Below are positions 52,754-60,910 of a stretch of 64,000 nucleotides of DNA, piece after piece. This stretch comes from G965227875 sp965227875 (GTDB lineage: Bacteria > Pseudomonadota > Alphaproteobacteria > Rhizobiales > JAJFHC01). The stretch is from the NCBI GenBank assembly GCA_965227875.1, contig OZ245783.1, positions 1-64,000 on the forward strand, given 5' to 3'. Each line of letters starts with the position of its first letter. Position 1 is the first letter of the stretch. The translations under genes and the position numbers were made by a program. The notes under the pieces were generated by a model. It was not told the origin of the DNA and made no database searches. It saw nothing but the letters and a program-made list of their open reading frames with translations.

Positions 52754-54796
52754 CGTTCCCCGGTGCGCCGCGAGGCGGAACCGGGGCCGTTGCGGATCAA
52801 GGCCCATATCCGGAACGGTCCCGGACGCCCCTACCGGGGCTCCGGGAAACGGCTGTGGTCGCGAGACATCCTCCCCCTTCCGCCGTGCGCGGGCCGGACC
52901 CGCGCATCCAGCGGCAACCAACGCGTCCGCCTGAAGCTGGATTGCCGGGTCGAGCCCGGCAAAGGCGAGGAGGAGAGGTCCAGGGCAAACGCGGAGCCTC
53001 GACGGACCAGCGCTCCCGACGACGTACACACGACCCGTCCACCCCTCAACTCTCCGCCCGGCCCATCCACTGTCCCGGCCGCCGCAACGCCCATCCGTCC
53101 CTCAGTTCTTAGCCCAGCCCACCCGTTCCCCGGTCCGCCGTTAGGCGGAACCGGGGCCGTTCCAAACCAAGGCCTGTATCCGGAACGGTCCCGGACGCCC
53201 CTTACGGGGCTCCGGGAAACGGCTGAGGGCGCGACACGACTTCCCCCTCCGCCGTGCGCGGGCCCGACCCGCGCATCCAGCGGCAACCGACGCGTCCGCC
53301 CGGAGCTGGATTGCCGGGTCGAGCCCGGCAAAGGCGAGGAGGACAGGTCCAGGGCCAAACGCACAGCCCTGACGGACGATTGCTCCCGACGGCGTACACA
53401 CGACCCGTCCACCCCTCAACTCTCCGCCCGGCCCATCCACTGTCCCGGCCGCCGCAACGCCCATCCGTCCCTCAGTTCTTAGCCCGGCCCACCCACTCCC
53501 AGGTGCGCCGCAACGCCAATCCGTTCCCCGGTCCGCCGTTAGGCGGAACCGGGGCCGTTCCAGACCAAGGCCCATATCCGGAACGGTCCCGGACGCCCCT
53601 TACGGGGCTCCGGGAAACGGCTGTGGTCGCGAGACATCCTCCCCCTCCGCCGTGCGCGGGCCCGACCCGCGCATCCAGCGGCAACCGACGCGTCCGCCCG
53701 GAGCTGGATTGCCGGGTCGAGCCCGGCAAAGGCGAGGAGGACAGGTCCAGGGCCAAACGCACAGCCCTGACGGACGATTGCTCCCGACGGCGTACACACG
53801 ACCCGTCCACCCCTCAACTCTCCGCCCGGCCCATCCACTGTCCCGGCCGCCGCAACGCCCATCCGTCCCTCAGTTCTTAGCCCGGCCCACCCACTCCCAG
53901 GTGCGCCGCAACGCCAATCCGTTCCCCGGTCCGCCGTTAGGCGGAACCGGGGCCGTTCCAGACCAAGGCCCATATCCGGAACGGTCCCGGACGCCCCTTA
54001 CGGGGCTCCGGGAAACGGCTGTGGTCGCGAGACATCCTCCCCCTCCGCCGTGCGCGGGCCCGACCCGCGCATCCAGAGGCATCCAGCGCGTCCGCCCGAA
54101 GCTGGATTGCCGGGTCGAGCCCGGCAAAGGCGAGGAGGAGAGGTCCAGGGCCAAACGCACAGCCCTGACGGACGATCGCTCCCGACGACGAACACCCGGC
54201 CCAACCGTTCCCCATTTCACCTCAACCACCACACGTTCCCCGGGCCGCCGCGAGGCGGAACCGGGGCCGTTGCGGATCAAGGCCCATATCCGGAACGGTC
54301 CCGGACGCCCCTCACGGGGGCTCCGGGAAACGGCTGAGGTCGCGACACGGCTTCCCCCTCCGCCGTGCGCGGGCCCGAACCGCGCATCCAGCGGCAACCG
54401 ACGCGTCCGCCCTAAGCTGGATTGCCGGGTCGAGCCCGGCAAAGGCGAGGAGGAGAGGTCCAGGACAAACGCGGAGCCTCGACGAACCAGCGCTCCCGAC
54501 GGCGTACACACGACCCATCCGCTCCCAAACCTTCAGCCCGGCCCATCCACTGTCCCGCCCGCCGCAACGCCCATCCGTCCCTCAATTCTTAGCCCGACCC
54601 ACCCGTTGCCCGGTGCGCTGCAACGCCCACACGTTCCCCGGTTCGCCGTGAGGCGGAACCGGGGCCGTTGCGGACAGAAGCCTATATCCGGAACGGTCCC
54701 GGAGGCCCCTTGCGGGGTTCCAGGAAACGGCTCAGGGCGCGAGACATCCTCCCCCTCCGCCGTGCGCGGGCCCGACCCGAGCATCCAGCGGCAACC
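52754..54796. repeat. Tandem array of five-and-a-half non-coding repeats of about 0.4 kb
   Basis: Units begin with the same CGTTCCCCGG sequence at 52754, 53124, 53522, 53920, 54234 and 54632, giving lengths 370, 398, 398, 314, 398 and a partial unit that breaks off near 54796. Each full unit contains several inverted repeats: a GC-rich hairpin around GCCG-TTA-GGCGG near the start, and TTGCCGGG-TCGAG-CCCGGCAA near the middle. Open frames on both strands are repeats of each other, begin and end at unit boundaries, and encode Pro/Arg-rich low-complexity strings, so this is treated as non-coding. It fills the gap between the VWA gene and the GNAT gene. Confidence 0.9.
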
Positions 54797-54988
54797 GCGG
54801 CCCGAATGTCTTCCGTTAACCATGACTTGGGATAATTTGGCAAAACTCCCCGTAATCATCGCTACATTTCTGTTTCGGCAACCCGCCTCACGTATAGTTG
54901 ATACGTGCCTGACGGGCAGTGGGGCGACCTGATCGATCCGACCGGAAAGCCGGACCGGAACGATCATGGACGAAGCCGAGCGGGGACG

Positions 54989-56260
54989 ATGGAACGTTTG
55001 ACGGCAGTGACGGCGGGAAACCGCCACAAGGACGTGGCATTCGCGGGCACCGGGCCTGTGGAGGCTCCCCTTGCGGCTTCCGTCGACCGACCGGGGCGCA
55101 TCTCCAAGACCGTGCCCGCGACGTTCGAATGGATAACCACCACCGAAGGCCTCGCCGAACTCGAGACCGAGTGGAACGACCTCTACGCGGCGCTGGCCGA
55201 CGGCCCGTCGCTGTTTCAGTCCCATGCCTGGTGCAGCGCCTGGTGGCGCGGACTTTCACAGGACGAACCCTCGGGCCGCAATGTGAGGCTCCGGGTCCTG
55301 ACCGGCCGCACGGACCAAGGGCTTGCGCTCGTCTGGCCGCTGGCAATCGTGCGCGCCAAAGGGCTCGACGTGCTGGTGTGGGCCGGCACGCCGCTCATCC
55401 AGTACGGCAACGTGCTGCTGGCGGACGTTCCCGACCGGTGCCGCATCCTGACGTCGGCCTGGAAACTCGTGCGGGGCCTCCCCGGCGTCGATTTCGTCAA
55501 CCTGCGGAAGGTGCGCGAAGACAGCACGGTCTTCAGGCTCCTGTCTTCCGTCGGCGTCTGCCTCGGCGAGGGCGAGACGGCACCGTGCATCGGTCTGTCC
55601 GCCTACCCCGCGTGGGAGGACTACCGGGCGATCCTCCGCAAGAAATCGCGCAAGCAGCAGGACAGGTTCCGGCGGAACTTCGAGAAGGCGGGTGAAGTCT
55701 CGTTCGACGTCTCGAGCGGGCCGGACGCCGTCGCCCTGATCGAACCCGCCGTCAGGATGAAGGAAAAATGGCTGGAGGACACCGGCCGTGTGAGCGACGC
55801 GCTCGCCGACCGGCGCACGATTTCCGGCCTCGAGACCTTCGCCCGGGCCAACGACCCGAACTGCGAGTGCGTGGCGGCCGCCCTGCGCCTCGACGGCCAG
55901 CCGGTTGCGCTCGAGATCGGCATTCGTTCCTTCGGCTACTACTGTTCTTTCCTGGGCACCTACGCACCCCACATGGCGAAGTTGCGTCCCGGTTCGCTGC
56001 AGCTCGAATCGATGATCCGCTGGGCACATGGTGAAGGAATCGATGTCTTCGACCTTCTCGCCCCCGACGACCAGTACAAGCAGCGTTGGTCCGACAGTGG
56101 CGTGCGGGTGTTCGATTTCGGCGCAAGCGGCAGCCTGCTCGGCGGCCTCTATCTCCACGTCTATCTCCGTCGACTGCGCTCGACCTTCAAGAAGCTCTAT
56201 TACGCGGTTCCCTCCGGACCGCGCCGATTCCTCCTCAGGTTCATCGAACGTATCCGCTGA
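54989..56260 (+). CDS. GNAT-family (CelD/BcsL-type) acyltransferase
   Basis: A 423-residue protein of the CelD-like group with two tandem GNAT-type folds. Visible are SLFQSHAWCSAWW near the start, RKKSRKQQDRFRRNFEKAGE in the middle, and the C-terminal LEIGIRSFGYYCSFLGTYAP with RPGSLQLESMIRWAHGEGID and DLLAPDDQYKQRWSD. Family members are linked to polysaccharide or cell-envelope acylation, but substrates are mostly unknown. The ATG at 54989 is preferred; a GTG at 54905 would add 28 residues. It lies directly after the tandem repeat array and 54 bp before an MFS gene. Confidence 0.82.
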   Translation: MERLTAVTAGNRHKDVAFAGTGPVEAPLAASVDRPGRISKTVPATFEWITTTEGLAELETEWNDLYAALADGPSLFQSHAWCSAWWRGLSQDEPSGRNVRLRVLTGRTDQGLALVWPLAIVRAKGLDVLVWAGTPLIQYGNVLLADVPDRCRILTSAWKLVRGLPGVDFVNLRKVREDSTVFRLLSSVGVCLGEGETAPCIGLSAYPAWEDYRAILRKKSRKQQDRFRRNFEKAGEVSFDVSSGPDAVALIEPAVRMKEKWLEDTGRVSDALADRRTISGLETFARANDPNCECVAAALRLDGQPVALEIGIRSFGYYCSFLGTYAPHMAKLRPGSLQLESMIRWAHGEGIDVFDLLAPDDQYKQRWSDSGVRVFDFGASGSLLGGLYLHVYLRRLRSTFKKLYYAVPSGPRRFLLRFIERIR

Positions 56261-56314
56261 TACTTGCCTGCAGATTCTGTCGCAGGCCCGCAGGGGCCGT
56301 GATATAAGCCGCCG

Positions 56315-57547
56315 ATGCTCGGTTCCCGCGAACTCGTCAGCCCCTCTTCCGCCACAGGTTGGCGCTCTCCCGTGGTCATGCTCATGGCCATGGCCGCGGC
56401 CATGCATGTCTCCTTCGCCATCTGGGGCGCACTTCTCAACAACTTCGCCGTAGAGGACGTTTCCTTCACCGGCGCGGAGATGGGCCTGCTGCAGTCGATC
56501 CGCGAGATCCCGGGGTTCCTGTCCTTCGCGGCCATCTTCTTCATCCTGTTCATGCGCGAGCAGACTTTCGCACTCGTGTCGCTCCTCGTGCTCGGCATCG
56601 GAACCTCCGCCACCGGGTTCTTTCCCACCGAGTACGGGCTCTACGCCACGACGTTCGTCATGTCGGTCGGGTTTCACTATTACGAGACCATGAACCAGTC
56701 GCTCGCCCTGCAGTGGTTGCCGAAGGACGAAGCGCCGCGCCAGCTCGGTCGCATCATTTCGATCGGCTCGTTCTCCACGATCGCCGCCTACGGCACCATC
56801 GTCCTGCTCTGGTACGCACTCGCACTCGACTATGTGTGGATCTACCTCTTCGGCGGCGTCGTCACGATCGGCATCGCCGTGTTCCTCTGGATCGCCTATC
56901 CCCAGTTCCGCGAGGAAGTTCCCCAGCACCGCAAGCTCCTGCTGCGCAAGCGGTACTGGCTCTATTACGCCCTCGTCTTCATGAGCGGCGCGCGGCGCCA
57001 GATTTTCATCGTCTTCGCCGGCTTCATGATGGTCGAGAAGTTCGGCTACACGGTGCCCCAGATCACCATGCTCTTTCTCGCCAACGCCGCCTTCAACATG
57101 GTGTTCGCGCCGCGCATCGGTTCGCTGATCGGCAAGTGGGGAGAACGCAAGGCCCTGACCTTCGAGTATATTGGCCTGTTCCTCGTCTTTACCTGGTACG
57201 CATTTGTCGACAATGCCTGGATCGCGGCCGGGCTCTACCTTGTCGACCACGCGTTTTTCGCCCTGGCGATCGCCATAAAGACCTATTTCCAGAAGATCGC
57301 CGACCCGGCTGACATCGCCCCGACCACCGGCGTCGCTTTCTCCATCAACCACGTCGCGGCGGTTGTCATCCCCGTCTGTTTCGGCCTGATCTGGCTCTTC
57401 AGCCCCGCCGCCGTGTTCCTGCTGGGTTCGGCTATGGCGTTGATTTCACTGGGCCTCGCGCGGCTCGTGCCGAACGATCCGGAACCGGGCCGCGAGGTGA
57501 TCTGGCAGAAACCCGCCACGGCAGCGCCCGGCCTGCCGGCCGACTGA
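56315..57547 (+). CDS. MFS transporter
   Basis: A 410-residue membrane protein with about 12 hydrophobic segments in two halves, a soluble inter-half loop (QFREEVPQHRKLLLRKRYW) and a short polar tail. The A-like loop motif is weak (GSLIGKWGERKA in the second half). Substrate cannot be inferred. It follows the GNAT gene by 54 bp on the same strand, so the two may form an operon linked to envelope chemistry. Confidence 0.85.
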   Translation: MLGSRELVSPSSATGWRSPVVMLMAMAAAMHVSFAIWGALLNNFAVEDVSFTGAEMGLLQSIREIPGFLSFAAIFFILFMREQTFALVSLLVLGIGTSATGFFPTEYGLYATTFVMSVGFHYYETMNQSLALQWLPKDEAPRQLGRIISIGSFSTIAAYGTIVLLWYALALDYVWIYLFGGVVTIGIAVFLWIAYPQFREEVPQHRKLLLRKRYWLYYALVFMSGARRQIFIVFAGFMMVEKFGYTVPQITMLFLANAAFNMVFAPRIGSLIGKWGERKALTFEYIGLFLVFTWYAFVDNAWIAAGLYLVDHAFFALAIAIKTYFQKIADPADIAPTTGVAFSINHVAAVVIPVCFGLIWLFSPAAVFLLGSAMALISLGLARLVPNDPEPGREVIWQKPATAAPGLPAD

Positions 57548-57663
57548 CGAACCGCATCTCGACCGCACCTCGACCGGATGGCGGACGGCGGTTTTCCACA
57601 GCCGATTCGCATTTGTGTGGATATCGAATCACGCCTGATGACACGACCGGGGGCCGGCGGCAA

Positions 57664-58101
57664 TATACCTATCAGCACGGTCCTGATGAGGTCCGGTCTG
57701 AGGCAAGACCGGGATCAGCTTCTGAAAGGCAACCGTGGCGTCCGTGAGCCGAAGGTCCGGTTCGCAGGCTTCCGGAGGGCAACTTCCGGGACGTGTGGAG
57801 CGGGTTGGAGTGCAACGCCACGCGGACGTGCCATCGCCTCTAGATGCGGTGGCCTCCCGATATGTCCGGTGACGGCGGGTAATTCGTCAATCCGGGCCGG
57901 GTCACGGCGGCCTCGTGTCGGCGTGTCACGAAACCGGAGGGGGTTTAGCGGCTCCCGATGGTCCAGAAGGCCATCTGGTGATCATGCACCAGGGTTCGTT
58001 TGGTCCTTTGCCGGTCGGACTACATGTCCGATAGGTGATTGGCCGGGAGAAGTCGGGCGCATGAACAAAGTGCGGAACCGTTTCGGCGGTTCCGCATTTT
58101 T
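57664..58101 (+). ncRNA. Candidate structured non-coding transcript ending in a terminator
   Basis: This 589-bp intergenic stretch (57548-58136) has no convincing reading frame but dense base-pairing potential on the plus strand. A two-part hairpin occupies 57683-57718. A long-range stem joins 57736-57744 and 57823-57833. Perfect hairpins lie at 57975-57992 and 58015-58031, and both are enclosed by CTCCCG (57952-57957) pairing with CGGGAG (58044-58049). A strong terminator follows at 58071. TATACC at 57664 is a possible -10 element. No known RNA family was recognised; RNase P and tmRNA hallmarks were sought and not found. The transcript could also be the long 3' leader or trailer of the MFS gene. 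Confidence 0.45.
58071..58101 (+). terminator. Rho-independent terminator of the candidate RNA
   Basis: TGCGGAACCG (58071-58080) pairs perfectly with CGGTTCCGCA (58087-58096) and is followed by TTTTT. It also separates the convergent reductase gene. Confidence 0.85.
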
Positions 58102-58136
58102 GTTTTGCGAAAGCCCTCCCATCCCGCCTGCCGCGA

Positions 58137-59165
58137 TCAGGCGACACCGAGCTTCTTCTGCAGACTTGTGCTGGACGTGGTGTACTGGAACACGAGGCGC
58201 TCGTCCGGGTGGACATAGCGGAACACCTGCTGGGCCATGAGCGCGGCCTCGTGGAAGCCCGAAAGGATCAGCTTCAGCTTCCCGGGGTATGTGTTGATGT
58301 CGCCGACCGCGAATATGCCCGGCGTGGACGTCTCGAATTTCTCCGTGTCCACCGGAACGAGGTTCTCGTGCAGTTCGAGCCCCCAGTCGGCCACCGGCCC
58401 CAGTTTCATCGTCAGGCCGAAAAACGGCAGCAGGGTATCGCAGGCGATGTCGTACTCGCCGTCGGGTCCGCGCACGGCGACCCCTTCGAGCGTTCCGCCC
58501 GAACCGTGCAGCGCCGTGACCTGGCCGAAGTTCAGCGACACGCGTGACGCGTCGACGAGCGCACGCATCCGGCTCACAGAGTCCGGCGCGGCGCGGAACG
58601 TGTCGCGGCGATGCAGCAGGGACATGCTTGCTGCGACCGGCTCCAGGTTGAGTGTCCAGTCCAGCGCGCTGTCGCCGCCGCCGATCACCAGGATGTTCCG
58701 GTCGCGGAAGTCTTCCATCCGCCGCACCGCGTAGAAGACTGATTTTCCTTCATATTCCTCGATGCCGGGGATCGGTGGCTTCTTGGGCTGGAAGCTGCCG
58801 CCACCGGCCGCGACAACCACCGCGGTGCATTCGAGCACCTGTCCCTCGTCGGTCGTCACCCGCCAGCGCCCCTCGCCCGCCCTTTCGAGCCCCGTGACCA
58901 TCTGGTTGAAGTGATACACGGGAGAGAACGGCGTCGCCTGTTCGACGAGGCGGTCGACGAGTTCCTGGCCGGACACCACCGGCAGCGCCGGAATGTCGTA
59001 AATGGGTTTTTCCGGATAGAGCTCCGCGCACTGCCCGCCGGGTTTGTCGAGAATGTCGATCACGTGGCAGCGAATGTTGAGCAGGCCGAGTTCGAACACC
59101 GAGAACAGGCCGGTAGGTCCTGCGCCGATGATCACGACATCAGTTTCGATAGTCTCCGCGGACAT
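58137..59165 (-). CDS. Ferredoxin-NADP+ reductase, thioredoxin reductase-like type
   Basis: A 342-residue flavoprotein. It has an FAD-binding motif IIGAGPTGLFSVFE, NAD(P)-binding VIGGGDSALDW, and a C-terminal GIFAVGDINTYPGKLKLILS. The redox CxxC of thioredoxin reductase is absent, which, with the long C-terminal tail, marks the YumC-type ferredoxin/flavodoxin reductase group. It lies next to a 2Fe-2S ferredoxin gene transcribed in the same direction (67-bp gap), so the two proteins are likely redox partners. The ATG at 59165 is preferred over a GTG three codons upstream. Confidence 0.9.
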   Translation of the reverse strand: MSAETIETDVVIIGAGPTGLFSVFELGLLNIRCHVIDILDKPGGQCAELYPEKPIYDIPALPVVSGQELVDRLVEQATPFSPVYHFNQMVTGLERAGEGRWRVTTDEGQVLECTAVVVAAGGGSFQPKKPPIPGIEEYEGKSVFYAVRRMEDFRDRNILVIGGGDSALDWTLNLEPVAASMSLLHRRDTFRAAPDSVSRMRALVDASRVSLNFGQVTALHGSGGTLEGVAVRGPDGEYDIACDTLLPFFGLTMKLGPVADWGLELHENLVPVDTEKFETSTPGIFAVGDINTYPGKLKLILSGFHEAALMAQQVFRYVHPDERLVFQYTTSSTSLQKKLGVA

Positions 59166-59232
59166 GTGGAGCACCTTTCCGTTCAGGGCCCGGCGAAAGC
59201 GGGTAACCTCCGGACGGGCAAGGGGCGTTGTG

Positions 59233-59553
59233 TCAGAACTGTTTCTCGGGCAACCGCACCACGAGGCCGTCGAAGTCCTCGGTGATCTTGATCTGGCAGG
59301 ACAGCCGGCTATTCTCGCGCACGTCGAACGCGAAATCGAGCATGTCTTCTTCCATCTCGCTCGCCTCGCCGGTCACCTTCGTCCAGGCCGGATCGACATA
59401 GACATGGCAGGTCGCGCAGGCGCATGCACCACCGCAATCCGCATCGATACCGGGCACCGAGTTCTTGATCGCGGTTTCCATGACGGTCGCACCGACGCTC
59501 CCGTCTATCTCGTGTTCCGTCCCGTTAAACTCGATATAGGTGATCTTCGGCAT
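59233..59553 (-). CDS. 2Fe-2S ferredoxin, adrenodoxin type
   Basis: A 106-residue ferredoxin with the cluster motif Cx5Cx2C in DADCGGACACATCHVYV and the fourth cysteine in SRLSCQIKI. This spacing and the DPAW...EEDMLDFAF region are typical of adrenodoxin-like (FdxB/putidaredoxin-type) proteins that shuttle electrons to P450s or other oxygenases, or serve Fe-S assembly. It is upstream of the reductase gene, its likely electron donor. The ATG at 59553 (MPKITYIEFNG) has TAGGA upstream. Confidence 0.92.
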   Translation of the reverse strand: MPKITYIEFNGTEHEIDGSVGATVMETAIKNSVPGIDADCGGACACATCHVYVDPAWTKVTGEASEMEEDMLDFAFDVRENSRLSCQIKITEDFDGLVVRLPEKQF

Positions 59554-59721
59554 GTTCCTACCAGACAAGGGGTTTCCGGCTTTCATGCAAAGCAGGAAAT
59601 GCCGGGCGATACATGATCATAAGCGGCGGAAAGCCGTCGAAAATCGACAGCCGCGCGGTTCGACGCGTCCGTATAGGCCAAACCGGCGGGCAATGCAATT
59701 GGAGGGAAACTCTGCGGGAAG

Positions 59722-59743
59722 GCGCCGGCCCGTTTGCCGGCGC
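59722..59743. terminator. GC-rich hairpin downstream of the Hpt gene
   Basis: GCGCCGGC (59722-59729) pairs with GCCGGCGC (59736-59743) just after the Hpt stop; no clear T run, so function is tentative. Confidence 0.4.
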
Positions 59744-59751
59744 GACACGGC

Positions 59752-60153
59752 CTATCCGTCGGCCAGGATCTTCTCGATGAAGCGATTGGCGTTGCCGACC
59801 GCCTCGGCCACGTCGCAGCGGTGCTTCCGCCCCTCATCGCCGGTCGCGACGAAGGTCCATTTCTCGGCCAGTTCCGCCGCCTCGGCCACCTTCCATGCAC
59901 CGATACCGCGGGCAGACCCCTTCAGCGCGTGCGCGGCCTCCAGCCATGCCCTCGGACTGTCCGCCTCGGCAAGCTGTTCGACGCAGATGACCGCCTGCTG
60001 TGCGTAGAGGCGCAGGACCTCGTTTTCCAGGTCCTTGTTGCCCATCGTCTGACGCGACAGGTGAACGAGATCCACAGGGCGTTCCGGCTCGCCGGTGCAA
60101 TCGCAATCCTCTTGCGAGCCGGACATCCGAACGTGCGTATCTGCGGTTAGCAT
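59752..60153 (-). CDS. Hpt-domain phosphotransfer protein
   Basis: A 133-residue single-domain histidine phosphotransfer protein. The phosphorylated residue is probably H75 in AAHALKGSARGIGAWKVAEA, the standard Hpt helix, preceded by LENEVLRLYAQQAVICVEQL. It would relay phosphate between receiver domains. No cognate kinase is adjacent; CckA at 5466-7976 classically uses ChpT, which has a different fold, so this is a separate pathway component. Confidence 0.88.
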   Translation of the reverse strand: MLTADTHVRMSGSQEDCDCTGEPERPVDLVHLSRQTMGNKDLENEVLRLYAQQAVICVEQLAEADSPRAWLEAAHALKGSARGIGAWKVAEAAELAEKWTFVATGDEGRKHRCDVAEAVGNANRFIEKILADG

Positions 60154-60220
60154 GAGAACCTTCCCCTTGAAATGAACAGTTCCGGGGAAGGATCATGCCC
60201 TGCAGGACGATACTTTTTCG

Positions 60221-60553
60221 TTAAGCGCGCCAGCCCGTCTCCCGGGCATATTCGTCGCAGGCGGCAAGCGCGGCATACCCCCTCGCGGTCAGCCTGCACA
60301 CCAGCCAGTCCGGCTTGATGGGATTGGCGAACCAGCGTTCCGCCCATCCCTGCTTGATGCAGCTGTTGACCGTGCGTGCGCTGATTTCCTGCCCTTCCTC
60401 GTCGAACAGCGGCAGTTTTCCACCGGCTTGCGAGAGTCCCCGAATGAGATACCGCTGCTGAGCAGGGGTCGGAAGTGTGCGTTTTTGAGCCGCAGTCCGG
60501 GTCTCCTGTCCCCCCTCGAGATGTTCATCCGCCATCTTAACCATACTTGGCAT
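60221..60553 (-). CDS. Conserved-looking small protein of unknown function
   Basis: A 110-residue protein with a helix-rich, possibly winged-helix-like arrangement (LPTPAQQRYLIRGLSQAGGK, ISARTVNSCIKQGWAERWFA, WLVCRLTARGYAALAACDEY). The spacing of a helix, a turn and LTARGYAAL recalls small DNA-binding winged helices, but no family is recognised. Three in-frame ATGs (60553, 60544, 60535) are equally plausible. It is divergent from the GPR-like gene with a 357-bp spacer. Confidence 0.6.
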   Translation of the reverse strand: MPSMVKMADEHLEGGQETRTAAQKRTLPTPAQQRYLIRGLSQAGGKLPLFDEEGQEISARTVNSCIKQGWAERWFANPIKPDWLVCRLTARGYAALAACDEYARETGWRA

Positions 60554-60579
60554 TGCCCCGGTTCCCCTGTTAGTTTTTG

Positions 60580-60690
60580 TTTAACCAGTGAATAAATTCG
60601 AGTATCTTCAAGACTTAAGTCCTGGCGCGAGCGGGAGGCCACGCGAGCAAGACGCCAGAAACAGCACGGTCTTGGTTTTGCCGTTTTTTT
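60580..60690 (+). ncRNA. Possible small RNA upstream of the GPR-like gene
   Basis: TTTAAC (60580-60585) and TATCTT (60603-60608) are 17 bp apart. Downstream lies a hairpin with CTGGCG (60622-60627) and CGCCAG (60653-60658), then a weak 4-bp stem (ACGG/CCGT, 60666-60684) followed by seven T. This is the shape of a small transcript, but the terminator stem is poor and no known family is recognised. Confidence 0.3.
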
Positions 60691-60820
60691 CATCATACAG
60701 GTTGAAAAGGCAGAGTCAGCACCATGTGGAACTTGATCCACCGAATGGTTAACGCCAGGCGGTGACATCCGGAGCAACGAATGGCCCGGAACTTGCTTTC
60801 TACGCCTCCCGTGATCCTCG

Positions 60821-60853
60821 TTCCGGATCTCGACACTCCGTGTCGGGTCGGAA
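60821..60853 (+). promoter_or_regulatory. Hairpin in the leader of the GPR-like gene
   Basis: Nested stems TTCCG/CGGAA and CGACAC/GTGTCG surround a TCC loop, about 58 bp before the start codon. It could affect translation or mRNA stability. Nothing else stands out in 60691-60910. Confidence 0.35.
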
Positions 60854-60910
60854 TGGCTGGGGAGTTGTGTTGAGTCATAAGAGTAACCGTGTGTTGCGGA
60901 AAGAGTACTG

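Noticed and set aside
52754..54796. CRISPR array
   Set aside because: The repeat unit is about 398 bp, without short repeats alternating with unique spacers, and no cas genes are present.
52763..54932. Several open frames of 110-430 codons on both strands in the tandem array
   Set aside because: They repeat each other unit by unit, encode Pro/Arg/Gly-rich strings without recognisable domains, and exist because the repeats are GC-rich. Treated as non-coding.
57664..58101. RNase P RNA or tmRNA
   Set aside because: The conserved GAGGAAAGTCC-type P4 block of RNase P and a tag reading frame starting like AANDN were looked for and not found.
57578..58240. 220-codon plus-strand frame in the MFS-reductase spacer
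   Set aside because: It runs through the terminator hairpin at 58071 and into the 3' end of the convergent reductase gene, with no protein-like pattern; the region looks like RNA instead.
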